In this document: positions 15,334 through 24,700 of the stretch, one piece after another
Position numbering within the stretch: the stretch's first letter is position 1
Layout of the letters: every line of letters begins with the position of its first letter
From: an uncultured Tenacibaculum sp.
Lineage (GTDB): Bacteria > Bacteroidota > Bacteroidia > Flavobacteriales > Flavobacteriaceae
Direction of reading: 5' to 3'
NCBI GenBank assembly: GCA_947498055.1
Contig: CANMJA010000041.1
Location: 1-33,613, forward strand
Length of the DNA stretch: 33,613 bases
Notes under the pieces: model-generated
Told to the model about the DNA's origin: nothing
Database searches by the model: none
What the model saw: the letters and a program-made list of their open reading frames with translations, nothing else
Made by a program: the position numbers and the translations under genes

Positions 15334-16680
15334 TTATACTAGTAATGATAAAATATTAATTATTATAAAACTTGTTAAAGCTAATATAGTTGTCATTACC
15401 GTCCAACTTTTAAACGTTTCTTTTTCAGTTAATCCTAAATATTTTCCTACCAACCAAAAACCACTATCGTTCACATGTGACATTATAGAAGAACCAGATG
15501 CTATGGCAATTACTAATAATGCCTTATCTATTTGCGATAAATCTGCGTGTAAAATTAAAGGAGCAGTTACACCTGCAGCCGTTATCATTGCTACTGTTGC
15601 CGACCCTTGTAACACCCTAACTAATACTGCTATAAAAAATCCAAAAAACAATACTCCAATTCCAGCACTTGCAAAATAATCTGCTAGCATTTTTCCTGTA
15701 CCTGTATTTATTAGCATTTGTTTAAAAACACCCCCTGCACCTGTTAACAAGATAATAAGACCAGCTGGTCCCATAGAATTTGTAGCTATTTTCAGTAATC
15801 TTTCTTTAGATAATCCTCTTTTTATACCCAATAAGTACCACGCAATTAAATTTGCGATAATTAATGCCACAAACGGATTTCCTATCATTCCTATCCATTC
15901 TTTTATATTTTTAGACACTGCTTCATTACTTACTAAAGGACTATTTAAAAAGGTATTACAAATTATTAATACGATTGGAATTCCTATGATAAAAATAATT
16001 AATCGCACTGCTGGATATTCTACATTCTCTTCTCTATTAACTGTTAATTCAGGAGCTTGAATATGTATTTTTTCTGAAATATAATTAGCAAATAATGGTC
16101 CGCATACAATAGCTGTAGGAACCCCTACAATAAAACCAAATAAGATAACCCAACCTAAATCTGCTTTTAAAATATCTGCAACTGCAACTGGTCCAGGAGT
16201 TGGTGGTATAAATGAATGTGTAATAGCTAAACCTGCTAGTAATGGAATTGCATAAAGTAATAGTGATTTTTTTGTTCTTCTTTGCAAAGAGTACACCATT
16301 GGAATTAAAATAATAAAAGCTACATCAAAAAAAACTGGAATGGCTACTAAAAATCCTGTTAACATTAGTGCCCATGATGCTTTTTTATCTCCAAATTTTG
16401 AAAGCAAATAATTTGCGAGTGCTTCTGCTCCTCCAGATTGTTCTAAAATAGCTCCAAAAATAGCTCCTAGTCCTACTACTAACGCTACAAACCCCAAAGT
16501 TCCTCCCATACCTTGTTGCATGGTAGTAATGATTTCTTTTGGGGGCATACCAGCAATAATACCTACTGTAATACTTGCTATAAGTAACGAAATAAAAGCT
16601 TGTATTTTAAATCGTAGGATTAGTATTAATAAGATAGCGACTCCAGAAAAAACTGCCAATAATAAATTATAATCTAGCAT
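15334..16680 (-). CDS. gntP: GntP-family gluconate:H+ symporter
   Basis: This inner-membrane transporter (448 aa from ATG 16680) is hydrophobic throughout with many membrane helices. It has GntP-family signatures: the IIAGMPPKEI loop, GMGGTLGFVALVVGLGAIFG, LEQSGGAEALANYLL, HSFIPPTPGPVAVADIL, RVLQGSATVAMITAAG and SHVNDSGFWLV. Start choice: a TTG at 16692 also opens the frame, but ATG 16680 has GGAG six bases upstream and sits 2 nt past the stop of gntK-gnd, so ATG is preferred. It supplies gluconate to the kinase encoded directly upstream. The family also takes related sugar acids, so the exact substrate is inferred, though the kinase neighbour makes gluconate very likely. Confidence 0.9.
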   Translation of the reverse strand: MLDYNLLLAVFSGVAILLILILRFKIQAFISLLIASITVGIIAGMPPKEIITTMQQGMGGTLGFVALVVGLGAIFGAILEQSGGAEALANYLLSKFGDKKASWALMLTGFLVAIPVFFDVAFIILIPMVYSLQRRTKKSLLLYAIPLLAGLAITHSFIPPTPGPVAVADILKADLGWVILFGFIVGVPTAIVCGPLFANYISEKIHIQAPELTVNREENVEYPAVRLIIFIIGIPIVLIICNTFLNSPLVSNEAVSKNIKEWIGMIGNPFVALIIANLIAWYLLGIKRGLSKERLLKIATNSMGPAGLIILLTGAGGVFKQMLINTGTGKMLADYFASAGIGVLFFGFFIAVLVRVLQGSATVAMITAAGVTAPLILHADLSQIDKALLVIAIASGSSIMSHVNDSGFWLVGKYLGLTEKETFKSWTVMTTILALTSFIIINILSLLV

Positions 16681-16682
16681 AG

Positions 16683-18551
16683 TTAACTCCAATTATGATG
16701 AAAAGATTCTTTATTATCTGCATCGACTCTTTGAAATCTGTGTGCTCCAAAAAAATCTCTTTGTGCTTGTATTAAATTCGCTGACGATTTTTCTGTAGTC
16801 ATTGCTATCCAATAATTATATGCCTCGTAAAAACAAGGAATTTGTATTCTATATTTTAATGCGTATGCAATAACTTTTACTATTGCTTTTTCATTTTTAT
16901 ATAGCTCTAAAAGAATACTTTCTTCTTCTAGTATTGTTTCTACTTCTCTTAATAAATTACTGTATTTTTTAACCTTTTCTGATTTTATAATACATCCATT
17001 AGACCAAACTCTACAAATTTCTGAAAGATTTAAATCCCAATTATACTCCTCTGAAGCTGTTTTAATTAACTGTAATCCTTGATGTAAGTTTATTGTACGT
17101 GCAAAATCATATGCTTGTTCTAACAATTCTATATCTATTGATTCATATTGCTTCTCTACTTTTCTATAAGATGATAATTTAACTCTATCTTCTTTAAATG
17201 AAGATGTATAGCGTGCATTTACTGCTGCTGTTTTTAAAGTAGTTGGTATACCTAGTTGCAATGCAGCAATACTAGACCAAGAGCCCGTTCCTTTATTTCC
17301 TGCTTTATCTAAAATATAATCTAATAAATAAGTGTCTTTTTCTTTTTCTTTTAGAATTTTAGCTGTTATTTCTAGTAAGTAGCTAGCCAAATTTCCTTGG
17401 TTCCATTTTGAAAATATTTCTGCTATTTCCTCATAATTTTTCGATTTAGAAAGTACATCGTATAATTCTGCTAAAAGTTGCATATCTCCATACTCTATAC
17501 CATTGTGAACCATTTTCACAAAATGCCCTGCTCCTGAAGGACCTATATAGGTACAACATGGGTTTCCTCCTTCATCTTTAGCAGCTATTTTTTCTAAAAA
17601 ATCAGCTATTTTTTTGTAACTTTTTTTATTTCCCCCTGGCATTAATGATGGGCCTTTTAACGCCCCTTCTTCTCCTCCTGAAACTCCTAAGCCTATAAAG
17701 TTTATTTTTTTCTCTTTTAAAAAAATTTCTCTTCTTTCTGTGTTTTTATAATGTGAATTTCCTCCATCTATTAAAATGTCTCCTTTTTCTAAATACGGAG
17801 TGATCTCTCTTATTACACTATCCGTAACCTTTCCTGCTTTTACCATCATCAGAATCTTTCGCGGTCTCTGTATAGATTCTACAAAACTTTGTAGCGTAAT
17901 AAACCCTACTACTTTTTTAGAATTTACACTTTCTACAAACTGACTTACAATCCCTTGTTCTTCTTCTGACTCTCTGTTATATACTGATATGGAAAAGTTA
18001 TTATTTATTAAATTTAAAGCTAAACTTTTACCCATAACACCTAATCCGAGAACACCAAAAGAAGATGCATTCAATGTATTTATAATTTTCTTGACTATTT
18101 TTTTCGTTTTTTTATCAATATTTATAGTAGTTGCATAGCTTGGCACTTCTAAAGCATCAAATTGAGATTGTAACAAATCACTACTCATAAAATGATTTTC
18201 TCTTTCTTCAATTCTGTGCTCTATTAACTCAAAACTTCCTTTTAAATAAAACCATTTTATATTTTCTATCTTTTCTTGTAAAATTTCTCTGTAACTTTCT
18301 TTTAAAGCTGAGCATGCTAAAACTATACCTCCTTGTTTTTCTCCTTTTTTTAGTTCCTCATTTAACGTTTGCAGCCAAGGTTTTCTATCTTCATCATTCA
18401 ACGGAATTCCAGCGCTCATTTTATCTACATTTTGCTGTGGATGAAAATCATCTGCATCTATAAATGGTATATTTATTTTATTAGAAAGTAATTTTGAAAT
18501 CGTAGATTTTCCGCTACCACTTACTCCCATTATTACAATTACTTTATTCAT
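16683..18551 (-). CDS. gntK-gnd: Fused gluconokinase - 6-phosphogluconate dehydrogenase
   Basis: This single 622-aa cytoplasmic protein joins two pathway enzymes. Residues 1-163 are gluconokinase: Walker A GVSGSGKST (9-17), DADDFHP, KMSAGIPLNDEDRKPWL and ACSALKESYR. From about 164 onward it is a full-length decarboxylating 6-phosphogluconate dehydrogenase: GLGVMG Rossmann motif (169-174), VKAGK, IDGGNSHYKNT, SGGEEGALKGPSLMPGG (Ser291-Gly293), GHFVKMVHNGIEYGD with catalytic Lys346, Asn350 and Glu353, and FHHNWS at the end. Together they turn gluconate into ribulose 5-phosphate, CO2 and NAD(P)H. ATG 18551 overlaps the upstream GH3 stop by 8 nt; a TTG at 18557 is less likely. No stop or frame break separates the halves, and all key residues of both enzymes appear intact. 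Confidence 0.93.
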   Translation of the reverse strand: MNKVIVIMGVSGSGKSTISKLLSNKINIPFIDADDFHPQQNVDKMSAGIPLNDEDRKPWLQTLNEELKKGEKQGGIVLACSALKESYREILQEKIENIKWFYLKGSFELIEHRIEERENHFMSSDLLQSQFDALEVPSYATTINIDKKTKKIVKKIINTLNASSFGVLGLGVMGKSLALNLINNNFSISVYNRESEEEQGIVSQFVESVNSKKVVGFITLQSFVESIQRPRKILMMVKAGKVTDSVIREITPYLEKGDILIDGGNSHYKNTERREIFLKEKKINFIGLGVSGGEEGALKGPSLMPGGNKKSYKKIADFLEKIAAKDEGGNPCCTYIGPSGAGHFVKMVHNGIEYGDMQLLAELYDVLSKSKNYEEIAEIFSKWNQGNLASYLLEITAKILKEKEKDTYLLDYILDKAGNKGTGSWSSIAALQLGIPTTLKTAAVNARYTSSFKEDRVKLSSYRKVEKQYESIDIELLEQAYDFARTINLHQGLQLIKTASEEYNWDLNLSEICRVWSNGCIIKSEKVKKYSNLLREVETILEEESILLELYKNEKAIVKVIAYALKYRIQIPCFYEAYNYWIAMTTEKSSANLIQAQRDFFGAHRFQRVDADNKESFHHNWS

Positions 18552-20802
18552 ATACAAAACTACTTTTTAAACCGTTTGCTGCGTTTTTACCTACCCAAAT
18601 TTTGAAATCTCCTTTTTCTAATCCGTAAACTAACTCGCTGTTATAATATTTTAAATCGTTTGCAGATAGCGTAAACTTCACTGTTTTTTCTTCTCCTGAT
18701 TTCAATAAAACTTTTTTGAAACCTTTTAATTCTTTCACCGGTCGTGTAATACTTCCTACCACATCTTGCACATATAATTGCACCAATTCTTCTCCTTTTC
18801 TTTCTCCTGTATTTTTAATAGCAACTGTAATTTCTAATTGATTAGAATTCGTTAATTTATTTGTTGATAATTTTAAGTTACTATATTGAAAAGTAGTATA
18901 GCCTAAGCCATAACCAAAAGGAAAGTGAGGTGTAAAACCAACATCTAGATAATGAGATGTATTTCCTAATGAACTTTGCCAAGCACCAATTGGGATACTA
19001 TCTATATGCACAAATTCTTCTTTACTTGCTGGTCTACCTGTATTTTTATGATTATAAAATAATGGCAATTGTCCTGCTGTTTTTGGCCAAGTAACTGGCA
19101 ATCTTCCTGTAGGTTCTTGATTACCAAAAAGCATGTCGTAGATAGCTTCACCTCCCATAGTACCTGGATGCCAAGTCATTAATACTGCATCTACCTCTTC
19201 TATAATGTTTGTTAGTGTAATTGGCCTACCTGCCATGATAACCAATACTACTGGCTTTCCTGTTTTTGCTAGTTCTTTAATTAATTTTTCTTGTGCTCCT
19301 GGTAAGTTTATATTTGCTCTACTGTGCGCTTCTCCAGATAAAATAGCCTCTTCTCCTCCAATAAAAACAATAACATCTGATTTTTTTGCAGCATTAACTG
19401 CTTTTTTAAATTCTTTTTCAGACGTATCTCTACTAAAGCTTAATCCTTCTACAAAATTAAAAGCAACTTCTTCTTTTGTAAAAGCCATTGTAGGTGTAAT
19501 GCTATGTGCTTTATCTCCATCAAATGTCCAAGTTCCCAATTGCTCTCTTGGTTTATTTGCTAGTGGCCCTATTACTGCTATTTTTGTTTTTTTATCTAAC
19601 GGAAGTATATTTTTATCATTCTTTAATAATACTGAACTCTTTATTGCTGCTTGTTTTGCTAATTCTAAATGCTCTTTAGCATATAAATTTCCTGAATTAT
19701 TAGCATCTCTTTTAGGGTTTTTAAACAATCCCATTCTAAATTTTACTCTTAAAATATCTGCTACTAAACTAGTTATTTGTTTTTCTGAAATTTTACCTTC
19801 TTCCAATAATTTCTTTGCATGATTTTCATAAGATTTACTAGTCATTTCCATATTCATTCCTGCATTTATACCTATTTCTGCGGCATGTTTTTCATCTTTT
19901 GCAAAACCATGCGGAATCATTTCTGTTACCGAGTTCCAATCACTTACTACAAAACCATCAAAATGCAATTGCTTTCTAAGAATATCTTTTAATAATTTTT
20001 TATCTCCAGATGCAGGAATTCCATTGGTTTCATTAAAAGAAGTCATTACTGTTTGGCTTCCTGCCTTAAAAGCTGCCTTAAAAGGGGGTAAATAGACGTT
20101 TTGAAGCAACTCTTTGTTGATAATGGCAGTATTATAGTCTCTACCTCCAATTGCTGCTCCATATCCAATAAAATGCTTAGCACAAGCAATCATACTGGTA
20201 GGATCGTTTAAACTATCTCCTTGAAAACCTTTCACATAAGCTTCTCCTAATTTAGAAGCTAAATAAGGATCTTCTCCTGGCGATTCTGCAATTCTTCCCC
20301 ATCTGCTATCTCTAGCAATATCTAACATCGGAGCAAATGTCCATCGAACCCCATAAGAAGAAGCTTCTACAGCTGCAACTCTAGAAGATGCCTCTGCTAC
20401 TTTTGTATCCCAAGATGCTGCTAAACCTAATGGAATTGGAAAAATCGTTTTAAATCCATGAATTACATCTCTAGCAAAAATTAGTGGTATTTTATTTGGA
20501 CTTTCATTTATGGCTATTTTTTGTAATTCATCTACATATTCTGTATTCATTACATTTAAAAAAGCACCTATTTTACCTTCTCTAACCGCTTGTTTTAACT
20601 CTTCTGGCAAAGCTCCTTTTACTCTGCTTGAAGTTCCTCTTAAATTTAATTGTCCAATTTTTTCTTCTAAGGTCATTTTAGCTAGTAAATTATTTACTTT
20701 TTTTTCTAAATGATCTGTAGTAGTAGCAACTGTCGTTTTTTCTTCTTTACAAGAAATTATTCCTATTAAAATTAGTAGTATATATAGTTTCGTTTTATAC
20801 AT
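18544..20802 (-). CDS. bglX: GH3 beta-glucosidase lipoprotein (BglX-like)
   Basis: This 752-aa glycoside hydrolase family 3 enzyme has a lipoprotein signal ending in IISC (Cys18), so it is anchored in the periplasm or on the surface. The N-terminal TIM barrel contains GVRWTFAPMLDIARDSRWGR, CAKHFIGYG (Lys209-His210) and the nucleophile motif GFVVSDWNS with Asp288. The second domain has KSSVLLKND and SGEAHSRANINLPG, where the general acid lies. A fibronectin-III-like domain closes the protein (VAIKNTGERKGEELVQLYV and PVKELKGFKKV). It is the usual length for BglX. It should remove terminal beta-glucose from oligosaccharides. The gene lies 14 nt after the lactonase gene and overlaps the gluconokinase fusion gene, which ties glucoside hydrolysis to gluconate metabolism. 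Linkage preference cannot be read from sequence. Confidence 0.92.
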   Translation of the reverse strand: MYKTKLYILLILIGIISCKEEKTTVATTTDHLEKKVNNLLAKMTLEEKIGQLNLRGTSSRVKGALPEELKQAVREGKIGAFLNVMNTEYVDELQKIAINESPNKIPLIFARDVIHGFKTIFPIPLGLAASWDTKVAEASSRVAAVEASSYGVRWTFAPMLDIARDSRWGRIAESPGEDPYLASKLGEAYVKGFQGDSLNDPTSMIACAKHFIGYGAAIGGRDYNTAIINKELLQNVYLPPFKAAFKAGSQTVMTSFNETNGIPASGDKKLLKDILRKQLHFDGFVVSDWNSVTEMIPHGFAKDEKHAAEIGINAGMNMEMTSKSYENHAKKLLEEGKISEKQITSLVADILRVKFRMGLFKNPKRDANNSGNLYAKEHLELAKQAAIKSSVLLKNDKNILPLDKKTKIAVIGPLANKPREQLGTWTFDGDKAHSITPTMAFTKEEVAFNFVEGLSFSRDTSEKEFKKAVNAAKKSDVIVFIGGEEAILSGEAHSRANINLPGAQEKLIKELAKTGKPVVLVIMAGRPITLTNIIEEVDAVLMTWHPGTMGGEAIYDMLFGNQEPTGRLPVTWPKTAGQLPLFYNHKNTGRPASKEEFVHIDSIPIGAWQSSLGNTSHYLDVGFTPHFPFGYGLGYTTFQYSNLKLSTNKLTNSNQLEITVAIKNTGERKGEELVQLYVQDVVGSITRPVKELKGFKKVLLKSGEEKTVKFTLSANDLKYYNSELVYGLEKGDFKIWVGKNAANGLKSSFVYE

Positions 20803-20816
20803 TTTTTTTGATAATT

Positions 20817-21794
20817 TTAATTTAATTGTGCTGTTTTAATAATTGGGTTTTTAAAGAAAGAACTTTTCACTCCTTTTGTATCTAATTTCACTTTGAATAC
20901 AGATCCTGCTAGTGGAAATTGTTTTTTTTCATCTTCTGTCATATCAACAGTTGCTGTGGTAATATATAGTTCATCTAAATTTTCTCCTCCAAAAGCACAA
21001 GAGGTAACATTATGAGCAGGCACTTTTATTTTTTTCACTAATTCACCTGTCTTCGGATTGTATTGTGCGACTGCATTTCCATTCCACATACCTACCCAAA
21101 GCATGTCATTTTCATCTATAGCCATTCCATCTGGAAATCCATCTTCAACATTCACTTTTACTGCAACTCTTGCATTAGAAATTGTACTAGTGGTTGTGTT
21201 AAAATCGAATGCTTTAATTTCTCCTGTAGGTGTATCAATATAATACATCGTTTTGTTATCTTTTGTCCAAACAATTCCATTTGAAATAGTAACACCTTCT
21301 AACATTTTTTTAGATCCTCCTTCTTGGTTTACTCGGTATAAATTTGCTTTTCCTTTTTCTTGTTTTAGATGCATAGACCCTACCCAAAGATTCCCGTTAG
21401 GGTCGCACTTTCCATCATTAAACCTATTTTCTACTTTATCAGATTCTACATCAGACAAAATAGAAAGCTCTTCTGTTTTAGTATCCACTACATATACGCC
21501 ATCTTCTAAAGCAACAACAGCTTTATTTTCTTTATCTGTTGGTACAACTGTACCTATTCTGCAAGGCATTGTTATTGTTTTATTCTCTTTATTTGTTGGC
21601 GAAAAAATATGCAACTTTTTCCCTTCAATATCTATCCAATAAAATTCATTTGTTTTGTAATTCCATATAGCTCCTTCTCCTAATTTAGAAGCTATTTTAT
21701 AAGCAAGTTCAACTTTATTATTTGTTGTTTTCTTCTCTGCTTTACATGCTATCATTAATCCTGTTAACACTAATAGAACACCTATTTTCCTCAT
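20817..21794 (-). CDS. SMP-30/gluconolactonase-type lactonase lipoprotein
   Basis: This 325-aa six-bladed beta-propeller belongs to the SMP-30/gluconolaconase/LRE-like family, exported as a lipoprotein (MIAC, Cys17). The expected metal ligands are present with family spacing: Glu40 in KLGEGAIW, Asn172 in TISNGIVW and Asp222 in GFPDGMAID. Arg124 and Asn126 in NRFNDGKCDPNGNLWVGSM match the substrate-contact positions. Known activity: hydrolysis of aldonolactones such as glucono-1,5-lactone to the free acid. In this operon, with a gluconate permease, gluconokinase and 6PGDH downstream, a role in making gluconate (or an aldobionic acid) in the periplasm is well supported by context. It begins 3 nt after the FG-GAP gene. 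Confidence 0.88.
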   Translation of the reverse strand: MRKIGVLLVLTGLMIACKAEKKTTNNKVELAYKIASKLGEGAIWNYKTNEFYWIDIEGKKLHIFSPTNKENKTITMPCRIGTVVPTDKENKAVVALEDGVYVVDTKTEELSILSDVESDKVENRFNDGKCDPNGNLWVGSMHLKQEKGKANLYRVNQEGGSKKMLEGVTISNGIVWTKDNKTMYYIDTPTGEIKAFDFNTTTSTISNARVAVKVNVEDGFPDGMAIDENDMLWVGMWNGNAVAQYNPKTGELVKKIKVPAHNVTSCAFGGENLDELYITTATVDMTEDEKKQFPLAGSVFKVKLDTKGVKSSFFKNPIIKTAQLN

Positions 21795-21797
21795 TTT

Positions 21798-24700
21798 TTA
21801 TTCGCTTACTTTTATAAATTGTAAATAATCATTATTCTTTGCAGAAATGATGTAATTATCATTTCCTATAGTTATTTTTTTTAAATCTTTTACATCACCA
21901 TTGGTGTAAAAACCACTCTCTTTTACTGGAACAGAAAGAAATTCCCCTTTTCCATTACCTTTTAAAAACAAACCTTTACTCCCATCATTTCTAGGTGTTT
22001 CCACTTCAGAATTATATAAATTACCTGCTATTAATGCATCTATATTTCCGTCTTTATCAAAATCTTCTACTAAAATTTGCTGTATGCTAGAAAACTGTGC
22101 TTTAACAGGTAACTTATGACGTTTAAAAGATCCTCCTTTATTTTCTAGATAAATACTGGCAAAAGATTTTACTTGATAGTGCAATGCTTTTTCCAAATTT
22201 TTTTTCCCATACACATCTATTAATGTTGCTTTAGAGAATTCGTCGTAGTTTTTAAATTTATTTTTTATTCCAGGAATCTGTTCCGTAGAGCATTGCTTTC
22301 CTCTTACAGGATACTGTTTTCCTTTATTGTAATAGCTTAATACAATATCTTCTTTTTGATTTTTATCAAAATCTTTTACATAAATATCAAAGGTTTCGTC
22401 TTCTGATGCTTTGTACTTATAGTTTAAGCCATTATTTCCTAAAATATAATCTATATCTCCATCTTTATCAAAATCTCCCTGTGCAATGCTCCACCACCAA
22501 CCTGTCGTATTTTTTGATAGCCCCATTTGCTCAGAAACCTCTTTAAAAACCCCTTTATTATTTTTGAAAATTTTAATCGACATCCATTCACCAACAATAA
22601 TAATATCTTGCCAAGAATCGTTATTAAAATCAGTAATTATTGCACTAGTTGCCATACCTAAATTAGTTAATGTAGGAGCAACTTTTTCTGTTACATTTTC
22701 AAAGTTTACTTTATTTTCTTTAGAGGTATTTTCAAGTATGTATGAGGATGCAGCCATTGGATATTTCCCTGGAACTTGTCTTCCTAAAACTAACACATCT
22801 TGTTTTCCGTCTTTATTAAAATCGAATTTATATGGTTTAGAACCACTTATTTTTAATTCTGGAATACTATTCGATTTTGAGAATTCTCCTTTTCCATCAT
22901 TAATATACAATCTATCTACCAAGTGGTTTGACTTTTCAGCAAATTCATACCCTCCACTGATCACAAATAAATCTTGATCTCCATCATTATCTGCATCAAA
23001 AAACAAGCTCCCTACATCTTCTGAAAGTTTATCTTTTCTAAAATCTGGGTTCTCTTGTTTTTGAAAACTATTATTTGTTTGAAAGTATATACCTCCAACT
23101 TTACCATAAGCACCACCTAAGAAAAAATCATCTAGCCCATCATTATTAACATCTGCTACTGAAATTGCTGGACCTAGAGTAGACATTTTATGTGGTAATA
23201 ATACTTGGTTTTCAAAATCGTCGTATACATTTTCTTGATGTTTTATAGTATTTGATAAAAAGGTAGTATTTGTAAAAACCTGCTCTCCTTTTTCACTCTT
23301 TTTGTTTGTTTTTATAGCTGCTTTGGTATAATCTAAAACTAACGTTTGATTTGTTTTTACTTGTTTTATTATTTGTTCTTTATTTTTATTCCAGACAACT
23401 TTTATACTATCTATCTTAGAAATAGTATCTAACCCAAAATGTAATTCAGGAGCAACGGAAGATTGAAAACCTCTTGTTAATGTAAGCTCTTGAACTTGTA
23501 TTTTTCCTTTATGATAAAGATAAGCTATAGCTCCAAGCCCATTAGGGTTTTTACCTTCTCCTTTAAATCGTAGTTTTAAATAGTTGTTTTTTTGTGAAGA
23601 AGTGTTTTCAAAAACCATCGCTTCTTCATCTATATTGTTTACAATAATCTCTAAATCTCCATCATTATCTAAATCTCCATAAGCAACTCCATTAGAAAAA
23701 CCTTTATAATTCACGCCCCAATCTTCATTTACTTTTTTAAATTCTAAACCACCTTTGTTTTGAAACATAAAGTTTTCTATCGGTTCACTCGGTATTAATT
23801 CTACTTTTTCTACAAAAGATAATTCTTCATATTCTTCATCATCAATTTTATTAAAAAAATCTTTATTATTCACTTCTCTTCTCGTTCCATTGGTAATATA
23901 TAAATCTTTAAATCCGTCGTTATTAAAATCTGCAAAAATCGGTGCCCAACTCCAATCTGTTGAGGAAGTACCTGTTAATCGTGAAATGTTTGAATACTGC
24001 GGAACCCCTTCTTTATTATACCCAGAATTCAATTGTAAACAGTTGTGCATATACTGATAATGAAACCCGTACAGAACTGTTTCGTAGAACAATCTAGGAT
24101 TCATACTAGACATGTTGGCTTTTTGACGACGATTGTCATCGGAATCCATATCTGCTTGAAAAATATCTAAATATCCATCATTATTAATATCCGCAATATC
24201 GATTCCCATACCATAGAAAGCTGTTTGCGATGTAGCCTCTTTTATCACCTCTTTGAAAGTACCATCTTGATTATTCAGGTACATAAAATCTGGAATACTA
24301 TAATCGTTAGAAACATACAAATCTTTCCATCCATCATTATTTAAATCTGAAACAGTAATTCCTAATGAGAAGCTGTAATTTTTAACTCCTGCTTCTTTTG
24401 AAACATCTGTAAACTGCTCTCCATCATTTCTATATAATTTATCTGATTCTACATCATTTACATTTTGCATTTTACTTCTATACACCATATTTGATGTTGA
24501 TGGATGTGCTATTGGATAATTTGCTACATACAAATCTAAATCACCATCATTATCAAAATCAAAAAAAGTAGCTTGTACAGAATTTCCTACATCAGCTATT
24601 CCATACTCTGCTGCTTTTTCTGTAAAAGTATTATCCTTATTATTTACGAAAAGTTGGTTTTCTTTCACTCCATTTTTTCCAGACACAGAACAATAAATAT

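Noticed and set aside
16681..16692. TTG start for gntP at 16692, overlapping the upstream gene
   Set aside because: ATG 16680 has GGAG at good distance, removes the overlap, and still gives a complete first membrane helix.
18552..18557. TTG start for the gntK-gnd fusion at 18557
   Set aside because: ATG 18551 begins MNKVIVIMGVSGSGKST, which is the expected gluconokinase N-terminus, and gives a tight stop/start overlap.
19205..22977. Plus-strand frames at 19205-19822, 20510-20713, 21058-21642 and 22486-22977
   Set aside because: All are antisense shadows of the GH3, lactonase and FG-GAP genes, whose minus-strand products have clear family motifs.
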